From: Acidaminococcus intestini DSM 21505
Lineage (GTDB): Bacteria; Bacillota; Negativicutes; Acidaminococcales; Acidaminococcaceae
Assembly: GCF_000425045.1 (NCBI RefSeq)
Contig: NZ_AULA01000007.1
Coordinates: 1-64,000, forward strand
Direction of reading: 5' to 3'
Length of the DNA stretch: 64,000 bases
Numbering within the stretch: position 1 is the stretch's first letter; every line of letters starts with the position of its first letter. Below the pieces are notes generated by a model. It was not told where the DNA came from. It made no database searches and saw only the letters and a list, made by a program, of their open reading frames with translations. The position numbers and the translations under genes are program-made. Shown in pieces: positions 54,677 through 62,952 of the stretch.

Positions 54677-55177
54677 TCAGGATCTGGAACGGTTTCGTTC
54701 ATATCGATCCCACGCAGGGCAATCATGACAGCGCTCGCCATGGCATTTTTCCATACGGGCTCGCTGACGTTCAACAACTTCTTGGGCAATGGATTCGAGG
54801 GTGATGTGCTTCAATTCTTCCCGACAGGCGCGGTTCATCTCTTCATAAAGCCGGTCAAAGACAAGGGACATCCCGCTTGATATGAAGCAGTCCATATCTT
54901 CCGTCCCGCTCCGCCATTTGGTATCGACAAAGGAAATGCCGAGACCATCCGCAATGGTAAGAAGCGTCGCCTTTTCAGTGCCCGATACAGCAGCATAACC
55001 GCCGACATGACCTTCCTTGGTTTCAACAAGGCCCAATTTCTTTAATTTTCCCATGATCTTACGGACCCTGACGGGATTCGTACAGATATTGCGTGCCAGT
55101 TCATCACTGGAGACCAAAGTGCCCAAATGGGTCAGATAAACCAAGGCATGAACAGCCACAATGAAATCACTTTTCAC
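54677..55177 (-). CDS. Rrf2 family transcriptional regulator with C-terminal cysteine motif
   Basis: A 166-residue Rrf2-type winged-helix protein. N-terminal helix-turn-helix region: VAVHALVYLTHLG, SDELARNICTNPVRVRKIMGKL, GLVETKEGHVGGY. The usual three-cysteine Fe-S loop of IscR/NsrR is not evident; only one cysteine (MDCFISSG) is near there. Instead the C-terminus carries CHGERCHDC (C-x4-C-x2-C pattern), which could bind metal or react with thiols. It starts at GTG, AAGGAG 9 bases upstream. It follows a thioredoxin-like gene on the same strand, which has a dyad at its promoter, so the pair is probably a redox switch. Confidence 0.9.
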   Translation of the reverse strand: MKSDFIVAVHALVYLTHLGTLVSSDELARNICTNPVRVRKIMGKLKKLGLVETKEGHVGGYAAVSGTEKATLLTIADGLGISFVDTKWRSGTEDMDCFISSGMSLVFDRLYEEMNRACREELKHITLESIAQEVVERQRARMEKCHGERCHDCPAWDRYERNRSRS

Positions 55178-55268
55178 TCACATGACTCCTTTTATACAAA
55201 AAGGAAATGGACACTCCATCCCCTCAGGCAGCCGCTTGGGCCGCTTTTTTAACCAGAACGGAAATACC

Positions 55269-55595
55269 TTAGAGAACTCCTTTTTCCTTCAGCCAGTCAG
55301 CGACAGCTTCTTTCGTCGGCGGGTTGACGAGGAGTTCACTATAGGTCCCCTTGCTGACGAGCATCAGGCTCGGAATGACTTCAATGTGGAACTGACGGGC
55401 CAGGGCTTCGTCATCATCGATGTTGACACCTGCAAAATCGACTTTATCATCGATTTCCATGGCAAGCTCACCCAGAGCGGGTTTCAATTTTGCACAGTAT
55501 TTGCACCAAGGAGCAGAAAATCCTACGACTACAGGTTTCTTGCTCTTTACCACTTCGTTTTCAAAAGTTTCACCAGTAATCATTTTAAATGCCAT
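55269..55595 (-). CDS. Thioredoxin family protein (WCKYC)
   Basis: A 108-residue thioredoxin-fold protein with the active site WCKYC (Cys31, Cys34) in place of WCGPC, and the cis-proline loop IEVIPSLML. The Lys-Tyr pair should change its redox potential and partners. The frame opens much earlier, but ATG 55595 has AAAGGAG 8 bases before it. It has a consensus sigma70 promoter and sits 90 bases before an Rrf2 regulator on the same strand. Confidence 0.93.
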   Translation of the reverse strand: MAFKMITGETFENEVVKSKKPVVVGFSAPWCKYCAKLKPALGELAMEIDDKVDFAGVNIDDDEALARQFHIEVIPSLMLVSKGTYSELLVNPPTKEAVADWLKEKGVL

Positions 55596-55656
55596 ATTAA
55601 ACACTCCTTTATGACAAGAGATCCATAAGGACCGATGGAGAATGATTTCTTTGATT

Positions 55657-55691
55657 ACTGTAATTTTATCTACTACAGTTTGGTTTGTCAA
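55657..55691 (-). promoter_or_regulatory. Thioredoxin promoter with dyad operator
   Basis: On the minus strand TTGACA (55686-55691), 17 bases, TAAAAT (55663-55668). The dyad ACTGTA-N11-TACAGT (55657-55679) covers the -10 element and the spacer. It is the best candidate for binding by the neighbouring Rrf2 protein. Confidence 0.75.
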
Positions 55692-55996
55692 GATTGCATT
55701 TTTGGGGCATCAGAAAAGAGACTGAAGCCACTTGCCGCAATCAGAGTGAACGCGGCCGCTTCGATGCAGCAGGAAGTCCAGCTTGCCGTTTCCAGTTTTG
55801 CCGCTTACCTACATCAAGCAAGCAGAAAGAAAGGAAGAAGCGAAAATAGACAAGCGTCCGTTATTCCCTAAAGCGAAGCCTTCCATTGGATAATAAGGTC
55901 AAGAGCCCATTGCTTTAACAAGTACTTGTCTAAAGCAATGGGCTCACATCCTGCATCAAATCCGGTTTCTTGTGCTGGCTCGGCTCACGGTCCTCA
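55692..55996. other. Intergenic region with a long hairpin
   Basis: About 300 bases without a gene between ftsY and the thioredoxin promoter. At 55903-55945 GAGCCCATTGCTTTA and ACAAGT pair with their complements with a single bulged base, a stem of about 21 bp. There is no long T run, so it may be a weak ftsY terminator or another RNA structure. Confidence 0.6.
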
Positions 55997-56911
55997 TCAC
56001 CGATCAAAAAGTGCATCCACAAAGACTTTCGGATCAAAGGGCCGGAAGTCCATCATACCTTCTCCGATACCAATCCATTTGACGTCAAGGCCCAGTTCTT
56101 CCTTGATGGCAACAACGACACCGCCTTTGGCCGTACCGTCGAGTTTTGTCAGGACAACCCCCGTAACATGAGCGGTCTCCAAGAAAATCTTGGCCTGGGT
56201 GATGGCGTTCTGCCCAGTCGTTGCATCTAGGACAAGGAGCGTTTCATGGGGTCCATCGGGCACTTCCTTGCGGATGACGCGGTACATCTTGTCAAGTTCT
56301 TTCATGAGGTTCGTCTTGTTATGGAGACGGCCTGCCGTATCGACAAAAAGGACATCTATATGGCGGGCCATGGCTGCTTTTACCCCATCATAGACGACGG
56401 CAGCCGGGTCTGCCCCGATGTCCCCATGGCTGATGACAGGGACCTGCGCCTTTTCGCCCCAAATCTTAAGCTGCTCCACTGCACCGGCACGGAACGTGTC
56501 AGCAGCCGCACACATGACTTTATAGCCCATGAGGCGATAATAGTTGGCAAGCTTTCCAATGGTCGTTGTCTTTCCCACGCCATTTACTCCTACAACAAGG
56601 ACGATGGTGGGATGGCCCTTGAAATTCATGCGCGGACCTTTGACGGTGAGCATGTCAGCGATGTACTGTTTGATAAAAGGCAGGGCTTCAGCGGGCGACT
56701 TGATTTCCCGCGTTGCTGCCGCTTTTCTCAGGGCCTGCATGATCTTTTCCGTCGTCTTGATGCCTACGTCGCCTGCAACGAGGATCATTTCGAGCTCATC
56801 CATGAAGTCCTCGTCCAGATCAACACTGATCCCGACCAGGTCTTCCATGCGCTCTGTAAAATTCTTGCGGGTCTTTTCAAGGCCCTGACGTAACTCTTCA
56901 ACAAAACTCAT
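55997..56911 (-). CDS. ftsY: Signal recognition particle receptor FtsY
   Basis: A 304-residue SRP GTPase that receives SRP-ribosome complexes at the inner membrane. The NG domain is present without a long acidic A domain, as in many Firmicutes. P-loop: GVNGVGKTT (108-116). G3: DTAGR. G4: TKLDGTAKGG. The C-terminus WIGIGEGMMDFRPFDP is standard. The ATG overlaps the smc stop (ATGA), so translation is coupled; smc-ftsY linkage is common in this phylum. Confidence 0.97.
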   Translation of the reverse strand: MSFVEELRQGLEKTRKNFTERMEDLVGISVDLDEDFMDELEMILVAGDVGIKTTEKIMQALRKAAATREIKSPAEALPFIKQYIADMLTVKGPRMNFKGHPTIVLVVGVNGVGKTTTIGKLANYYRLMGYKVMCAAADTFRAGAVEQLKIWGEKAQVPVISHGDIGADPAAVVYDGVKAAMARHIDVLFVDTAGRLHNKTNLMKELDKMYRVIRKEVPDGPHETLLVLDATTGQNAITQAKIFLETAHVTGVVLTKLDGTAKGGVVVAIKEELGLDVKWIGIGEGMMDFRPFDPKVFVDALFDR

Positions 56912-59900
56912 GAAGCGGCCACCTCCGATAGTTTAACGGATAGGACACGGGAGACGCCGGATTCACTCATGGTGACGCCGTGCAGCGTGTCCGCAGCTTC
57001 CATCGTGCCTTTACGATGGGTGATGATGATAAATTGGGTCCGTTTTCCATAGTCCCGAAGGAACTCAGCAAAACGATCGATATTGGTTTCGTCAAGAGGC
57101 GCGTCGATTTCATCAAGGATGACAAAAGGCGCCGGATGATAGGAAAGAAGAGCAAAAAGCAAGGCAATGACGGTAAGGGCCCGCTCCCCGCCAGAAAAAA
57201 GGGATAGGTTCCGCATCTTTTTCCCTGGCGGCTGGGCTTCAATGTCGATGCCCGTTTCGAGAAGGTTTTCTTCATTTTGGATGACAAGACGTGCCTTCCC
57301 ACCGCCGAAGAGCTTCTCATAGCACTTGCCAAAATACTCGTTGATTTTGTCAAAGGCTTCTCGGAATCGTTTGGTCATATCTGAATTGATTCCACTGATG
57401 ACAAGTTCAAGCTGCTTTTTCGCAGTCACCATATCATCGTACTGTTTGGTGAGGAATTCATACCGTTCCTTTGCCGCTTGGTAATCCTCTTCAGCCGCAA
57501 GGTTCACAGGCCCCAGGTCCTCAATCTTTTGAGCAAGGAGAATTTCTTCTTTCTTGAGGGCTCCTTCCCCGATATCAGTCAGGGCTTTTTCCCGGGCTTC
57601 CTCCACGGACAGCTTGAAATTATCAGCTAAGATTCCTGCCGTGCTTTCCATTTCAGAGGTTTTTCTTACGCTGTCCATCTCGACTTGATGACGCTTTTCC
57701 TTGAGGCCTTCCAGGCGTTCCTGAAGCTTGCGGGCATTTTCAAGAAGGATGTCACGGCCCTCTTCATAGCCCTTTCGCGTCTTTATAAAGGCCTGGGTCT
57801 TTTCATCCGTCCCTTCAAGACTCTTGTCAAAGGCCTTGATTTTTTCCTCAAGGGACGCAATGGTCCCTTCTGATTTTTTCAGCATGGCTTCGGTCTTTTC
57901 GATTTCAGCCACTTCGTTCAGGCGATCCTTTTCGGCTTTGGCACTGCGCTCGTCGATTTCTGCCATGCGGCTTTCAAGGGACGTGATCTGCGTTTTGAGG
58001 GTGTTATAGGAAACGATGACATCCTGATATTTTTGGTTCAACGTCTCAAGGCGAAGCTTGTCCTTTTGGAGGGTTTCTTCCTGGCTGCGGGCTTCTTCCC
58101 GCTTCTGTGAATCTGCCTCCTCAAGGGTCTTTACCTGGGGTTCAAGGCTCTTGATTTTTTCAGTTATGGCAAGATAGGCCTTCGCTGCCTCCGTTTTTTC
58201 ATCGGAAAGAAGGAGAAGACTTTCATTCTTTTCACCCAATTCCTTTTGGGCCTGTTCCACTTGGGCGGACAGGGTTGCCATGGAAACAGCCAGTTTCTGG
58301 TAGGTATCGGCACACTGATTGCGGTCAATGACTGCATCCTGTTCCTGATGAAGGACTTCCTGGAGGGCTTGGTTAAGTCCTGCCAACTCTTTTTCCAATT
58401 GGGCCCGTTCCTTTTGGTGCGTTTCAATTTCCTGATGGCGGGAAAGGAAACTCCTGCGATTTTCTTTTTCACCGCCTGCAAGGGACCCACCGGAATAGAT
58501 GACGTCCCCTTCAAGGGTTACGACGCGAACGCGCATATCGGCCCGTTTAGCCGCATCTAGGGCCTGATCCAGGGTTTCAGCCACAAGAACCTGTCCCAGA
58601 AGAAAATCCACGGCCGGCATAAGGTCCGCATCGACCGAAACGAGACTTGAGGCAAGGCCGATGATACCAGGTGCCTTGAGGGCTTCTTTTTCCTTAGGGG
58701 AAAGGCTGCGGGGCCGGATGGTATCAAGGGGCAGAAAAGTCGCCCGCCCTCCTTTTTGGCTCTTAAGGTGACGGATGGCCTCCTTGGCCGTTTGGGCATC
58801 ACGGGTAATGATGTTCTGCAGAGCCCCGCCAAGCGCCGTTTCAATGGCCGTTACATAGCGGCCTTCGACATGGAGCAGCTCGCCCACAACGCCGCAGATT
58901 CCGCTGCGCCAGCCTGCTTTTGACTGAAGGATGGTCTTGACCCCGCGGCTGAAGCCATCATGGTCCCGTTCCATATTTTGGATGACCTGGATGCGGGCTT
59001 TCTTTTCACTCAGCTGCCTTTCCTTAGCGGCCACGGCCTTTTTGGCTTCTTCCAAACGAGCCGCAAGCTCATCAAGACGGGCTTTGGCAGCCGTGCCCTT
59101 TTCCTTGACACGCTCCTGCTGGTTTTTTGCGTCTGTAAGGGCTGTACTGCCGTTTGCCAGGCGTTCTGCCGCACTTTTTACCTCATCTTCAGCAAGGTCC
59201 ATTTTTTCCTTCATCTGGGCCAGGCGGCGATGGAGCTGTTCTTCTTCCTGATGGGCGGCGTTAAGGTCATTGCGCAGCGTTACAAGTTCCCGCATACGTT
59301 CAAAATTTTCGTTTTGGGCATCTTCCCTACGCTTTTCACTTGCTGCCACAAGGCGCGTCAGTTCATCCTTTTCCTTTTCCGTACGGGAAAGGGACGCCTT
59401 CACTGCCTGATACTTTGCCTCTTCCTCATCATAGGTGCCCGTGAGGAGGGCCAGGTTTTCCTGATTTGCTTCGATGTCCTTTTCAAGACGCGCCACGACG
59501 CCCTGCATCTGCTCGATTTGGATCTTTCCTTGACGCATCCGCTCACGATAAACGCTCGCTTCACTGACGCACTGGCTGCGCGCTTCCTGTTTTTTGCGCA
59601 CACCTACCTGATAGGCGCCAAAAGAAGCCTCATGAGCCTGGAGCTCCTTATTTTTGGCATCGATTTCAGATTGGAGCTTAGCCGCCTCTTCGTCAAGGCG
59701 TCTTTCCTCTTTCCCCCACCCTTCAAGACGCGCTTCAATATCGCCCTTTTCCTTTTCCAGGTGGTCCAGCCTGCGCACAAGCTGCGTTACACGCACCAAT
59801 TCATAGCGAGCATCCAGTTCCTTATAGGTACGAACCTTTTCCGCTGCCTTTTCAAGGGGCTTCAGCTGGCTGGAAATTTCCGTCTGGATATCGTGGATCC

Positions 59901-60468
59901 GCAGGAGGTTTCCTGCCGTATCATCGAGCTTTCGCAGGGCCTCTTTTTTACGGAGACGATATTTGGCAATGCCTGCCGTTTCCTCAAAAATGGTACGCCG
60001 GTCTTCGGGACGGCTGTTTAGGATCTCATCAATCTTGTTCTGGCCGATGATGGAAAGCGACCCGCGCCCCAACCCCGTATCGGCAAGGAGATTTACAATA
60101 TCCTTTAACCGACAGTTCTTGCCGTTGATGGCATATTCACTTTCACCGCTGCGGTATACGCGGCGGCGGATACTGACTTCATCAAAGTCCACCGGAAGAT
60201 CATGATCACGATTGTCAAAAACAAGGGTCACATCGGCCATGCCCAAGGGCCGGCGGGCACTGCTGCCGGCAAAGATGACATCTTCCATCTTGGTCCCGCG
60301 CAGGTACTTGATGCTCTGTTCACCCATGACCCAGCGGATGGCATCGGAAATATTGCTCTTGCCGCTGCCATTTGGCCCAACAATGGCCGTGATCCCATTT
60401 TCGAAATTGACATTGACCTTATCGGCAAAGGACTTGAAGCCATGGGCTTCAAATGACTTTAATCGCAC
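56908..60468 (-). CDS. smc: Chromosome segregation protein SMC
   Basis: A 1186-residue SMC ATPase that forms the bacterial condensin with ScpA and ScpB. The head begins with GFKSFADK and Walker A GPNGSGKSNI (31-40). Two long coiled coils (about 170-500 and 670-1020) flank the hinge (about 520-640, IRHLKSQKGGRATFLPL, SLVSVDADLMPAVDFLLG). The signature LSLFSGGERALT and Walker B FVILDEIDAPLDE are near the C-terminus. The start is GTG with AAGGATGG before it. It lies between pyrR and ftsY in one operon. Confidence 0.97.
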   Translation of the reverse strand: MRLKSFEAHGFKSFADKVNVNFENGITAIVGPNGSGKSNISDAIRWVMGEQSIKYLRGTKMEDVIFAGSSARRPLGMADVTLVFDNRDHDLPVDFDEVSIRRRVYRSGESEYAINGKNCRLKDIVNLLADTGLGRGSLSIIGQNKIDEILNSRPEDRRTIFEETAGIAKYRLRKKEALRKLDDTAGNLLRIHDIQTEISSQLKPLEKAAEKVRTYKELDARYELVRVTQLVRRLDHLEKEKGDIEARLEGWGKEERRLDEEAAKLQSEIDAKNKELQAHEASFGAYQVGVRKKQEARSQCVSEASVYRERMRQGKIQIEQMQGVVARLEKDIEANQENLALLTGTYDEEEAKYQAVKASLSRTEKEKDELTRLVAASEKRREDAQNENFERMRELVTLRNDLNAAHQEEEQLHRRLAQMKEKMDLAEDEVKSAAERLANGSTALTDAKNQQERVKEKGTAAKARLDELAARLEEAKKAVAAKERQLSEKKARIQVIQNMERDHDGFSRGVKTILQSKAGWRSGICGVVGELLHVEGRYVTAIETALGGALQNIITRDAQTAKEAIRHLKSQKGGRATFLPLDTIRPRSLSPKEKEALKAPGIIGLASSLVSVDADLMPAVDFLLGQVLVAETLDQALDAAKRADMRVRVVTLEGDVIYSGGSLAGGEKENRRSFLSRHQEIETHQKERAQLEKELAGLNQALQEVLHQEQDAVIDRNQCADTYQKLAVSMATLSAQVEQAQKELGEKNESLLLLSDEKTEAAKAYLAITEKIKSLEPQVKTLEEADSQKREEARSQEETLQKDKLRLETLNQKYQDVIVSYNTLKTQITSLESRMAEIDERSAKAEKDRLNEVAEIEKTEAMLKKSEGTIASLEEKIKAFDKSLEGTDEKTQAFIKTRKGYEEGRDILLENARKLQERLEGLKEKRHQVEMDSVRKTSEMESTAGILADNFKLSVEEAREKALTDIGEGALKKEEILLAQKIEDLGPVNLAAEEDYQAAKERYEFLTKQYDDMVTAKKQLELVISGINSDMTKRFREAFDKINEYFGKCYEKLFGGGKARLVIQNEENLLETGIDIEAQPPGKKMRNLSLFSGGERALTVIALLFALLSYHPAPFVILDEIDAPLDETNIDRFAEFLRDYGKRTQFIIITHRKGTMEAADTLHGVTMSESGVSRVLSVKLSEVAAS

Positions 60469-60483
60469 GTAGGTCCATCCTTC

Positions 60484-61050
<567 letters not shown>

Positions 61051-61986
61051 TTAATGAAATTGGCCATGGCGCAGACGCGTCAGGATCGTTTCCATATCGC
61101 CGGGAAGGGGTGCCGTAAAGGACATGATCTTTCCCGTCCGGGGATGACGGAACGTCAATGTCTCAGAATGAAGGGCCTGTCCGTCAATGGAAAAACAGGT
61201 CTTTTGCGGTTGATATTTGGGATCTCCCACCAGGGGATGTCCCAGATAAGTCATATGGACGCGGATTTGATGCGTCCTTCCAGTCTGGAGGCGGCAGCGC
61301 ACGACCGTAAAGCGGCCGTAACGTTCAAGGACCTCATAATCGGTCACGGCAAGGCGGCCGCCGGAAGGCACAACAGCCATACGCATGCGGTCCTTGGGGT
61401 CTCGGTCGATGAGGGTCTCAATATGGCCCCGGTCGTCCTTGATATTGCCCCGCACAACAGCAATGTATGTACGTTTGGCTTCCTTGTCCTTGATCTGTTG
61501 GGAAAGCGACAGATGAGCCCTATCGTTTTTTGCACAGACCATGACGCCGCTAGTATCCTTATCGAGGCGATGCACAATGCCGGGCCGGACAACGCCGTTG
61601 ATTCCTGATAAATCCTTGCAGTGATATAAAAGGGCGTTTACAAGGGTCCCTGTATAGTTTCCCGCCGCGGGATGGACAACCATGCCCCGCGGCTTATTGA
61701 CGACAATCACATCCTCATCTTCGTAGAGGATAGCTAAAGGAATGGGCTCAGGTTCTGCCTCAAGGCTCACAGCAGGCGGAATGACAACCGTAAAGACATC
61801 CCCCAACTTGACCTTATAACTTGCCTTGACCGGCTTCCCTTCTTTGGTGACAAGTCCTTTTTCCATATCGTGCTGCAGGCTTGAACGCGAAAGATCCAGG
61901 ACGTCAGCAAGATAGCAGTCCGCGCGAAGCCCTTGATCCTTTTCTGCAGCGGGCTCAGTTACTTTTGTGGTTCCGTCTTCCGGCAT
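61051..61986 (-). CDS. rluD: RluA/RluD family ribosomal RNA pseudouridine synthase
   Basis: About 311 residues with an N-terminal S4 RNA-binding domain (ADCYLADVLDLSRSSLQHDMEKG) and the pseudouridine synthase core with catalytic aspartate in GIVHRLDKDTSGVM. RLQTGRTHQIRVHM and LVGDPKYQ are also conserved. It likely makes pseudouridines in 23S helix 69. The start is uncertain: ATG 61986 and ATG 62007 are both possible, and both overlap the end of lspA. The lspA-rluD-pyrR order is a common Firmicutes arrangement. Confidence 0.92.
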   Translation of the reverse strand: MPEDGTTKVTEPAAEKDQGLRADCYLADVLDLSRSSLQHDMEKGLVTKEGKPVKASYKVKLGDVFTVVIPPAVSLEAEPEPIPLAILYEDEDVIVVNKPRGMVVHPAAGNYTGTLVNALLYHCKDLSGINGVVRPGIVHRLDKDTSGVMVCAKNDRAHLSLSQQIKDKEAKRTYIAVVRGNIKDDRGHIETLIDRDPKDRMRMAVVPSGGRLAVTDYEVLERYGRFTVVRCRLQTGRTHQIRVHMTYLGHPLVGDPKYQPQKTCFSIDGQALHSETLTFRHPRTGKIMSFTAPLPGDMETILTRLRHGQFH

Positions 61987-62414
61987 TCGTCCATGACAAT
62001 ATTCCATACAATCAGCCCCACTCCTACACAAATAAAGATATCGGCCACATTGAAGATGGGCCAAAAATAAAAGTCAAAAAAGTCAATGACAAAGCCCGTT
62101 TCGATGCGGTCGATGAGGTTTCCCACGGCCCCGCCCAGGAAAAAGGCTGCACCCAATTGGACGACAATCGCTTCTTCTTTGATCCTGCGCCAGAAATAAA
62201 TCAGGACGGCAATGACGGCAACCGTCATCAAGATGAAAAACAGCCGCTGGTGCTCCAGCATTCCAAAAGCAGCACCGGGGTTAAGAATATAAGTCAGGCT
62301 CATGACCCCTGGCACGACGGGAATGCTCTCTCCCTCTGCCAGATGGGATTGAACCAGGATTTTCGTCACGCGGTCCAGGATAATGACGGCTAAACTGATG
62401 AGAACAAGAGGCAT
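61959..62414 (-). CDS. lspA: Lipoprotein signal peptidase (signal peptidase II)
   Basis: A 151-residue inner-membrane aspartyl peptidase that cleaves prolipoprotein signal peptides after lipidation. It has four transmembrane segments. The catalytic aspartates are in GNLIDRI and FNVADIFI, with GAAFG and GGAVGN between. The frame is open much further upstream (through the 6S-like RNA), but ATG 62414 is the normal family start and has GAAGGAG 11 bases before it. It processes proteins such as the flavodoxin lipoprotein at 46897. Confidence 0.95.
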   Translation of the reverse strand: MPLVLISLAVIILDRVTKILVQSHLAEGESIPVVPGVMSLTYILNPGAAFGMLEHQRLFFILMTVAVIAVLIYFWRRIKEEAIVVQLGAAFFLGGAVGNLIDRIETGFVIDFFDFYFWPIFNVADIFICVGVGLIVWNIVMDECRKTEPQK

Positions 62415-62449
62415 AACGCTTCGGACTCCTTCGAACGTGAATGAATTGA

Positions 62450-62647
62450 TATAAAAAAGAAAGAGCCCTACAATGCCGTTTCCGTCCCTTGTTTTGAACC
62501 TGCATGAGCAGGTGGGTGCCCTCCCTGTCACTGCTGATGTCCCCTCAGGGGGGCATACCATGAGCGGCCGGAGTTTTCGGGCTCCCTTATAAAGAGTGTT
62601 GGCTCAAAACCTATAGGACTTTTTCGTACATCGGAGGGTTGCTCTTT
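62450..62647 (-). ncRNA. ssrS: Probable 6S RNA
   Basis: A transcript of about 200 nt is predicted from a strong promoter to a T run near 62450. The two ends pair (AAAGAG near the 5' end with CTCTTT near the 3' end, then CCCT with AGGG), giving one long interrupted rod. The words TGAGCCAACAC after the first stem, and CACCTGCTCATGCAGGTTCAA on the 3' side (a hairpin), resemble conserved parts of 6S RNA. It has no coding potential except an unlikely extension of lspA. 6S RNA binds the housekeeping RNA polymerase. Assignment is by eye, and it could be another structured RNA or an lspA leader. Confidence 0.6.
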
Positions 62648-62653
62648 ACCTGT

Positions 62654-62682
62654 ATTATAGCAAGAAATGGGGATGGGTGCAA
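62654..62682 (-). promoter_or_regulatory. Promoter of the 6S-like RNA
   Basis: On the minus strand TTGCAC (62677-62682), 17 bases, TATAAT (62654-62659). The predicted start is near 62647. Confidence 0.75.
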
Positions 62683-62909
62683 GGTTTGAGGGAGAATCAG
62701 CCAGTTCAAAAAGCGGACTGATTGGCAAAATGAACGATTCCCCGCTGCGCAAAAACAGAAGGAACAAGAAAATGCATGACGGCTTCCCGCATGGGGCTTA
62801 TTTTGCTGCCCTCTTGACTTTTCGCCTTACGTGCCCGCTTGCTGGCTCGCACCTTCGCAGCTCAACTTTCCGACTTTTTACCCTTACCTTTGAGACTTCC
62901 CCGTCATAC

Positions 62910-62940
62910 AAAAACGAGCCAAGGATTTCTCCTCAGCTCG
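62910..62940 (-). terminator. aspS terminator
   Basis: CGAGC(TG)AGGA pairs with TCCT(TG)GCTCG, followed by TTTTTG on the minus strand, 13 bases after the aspS stop. The 230 bases from here to the 6S-like promoter (62683-62909) hold nothing else I recognise. Confidence 0.85.
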
Positions 62941-62952
62941 CAGTCAATGGGG

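Noticed and set aside
61959-62561. Longer lspA with 49 extra N-terminal residues
   Set aside because: The extension would translate the 6S-like RNA and has no ribosome binding site. The standard start at 62414 fits the family.
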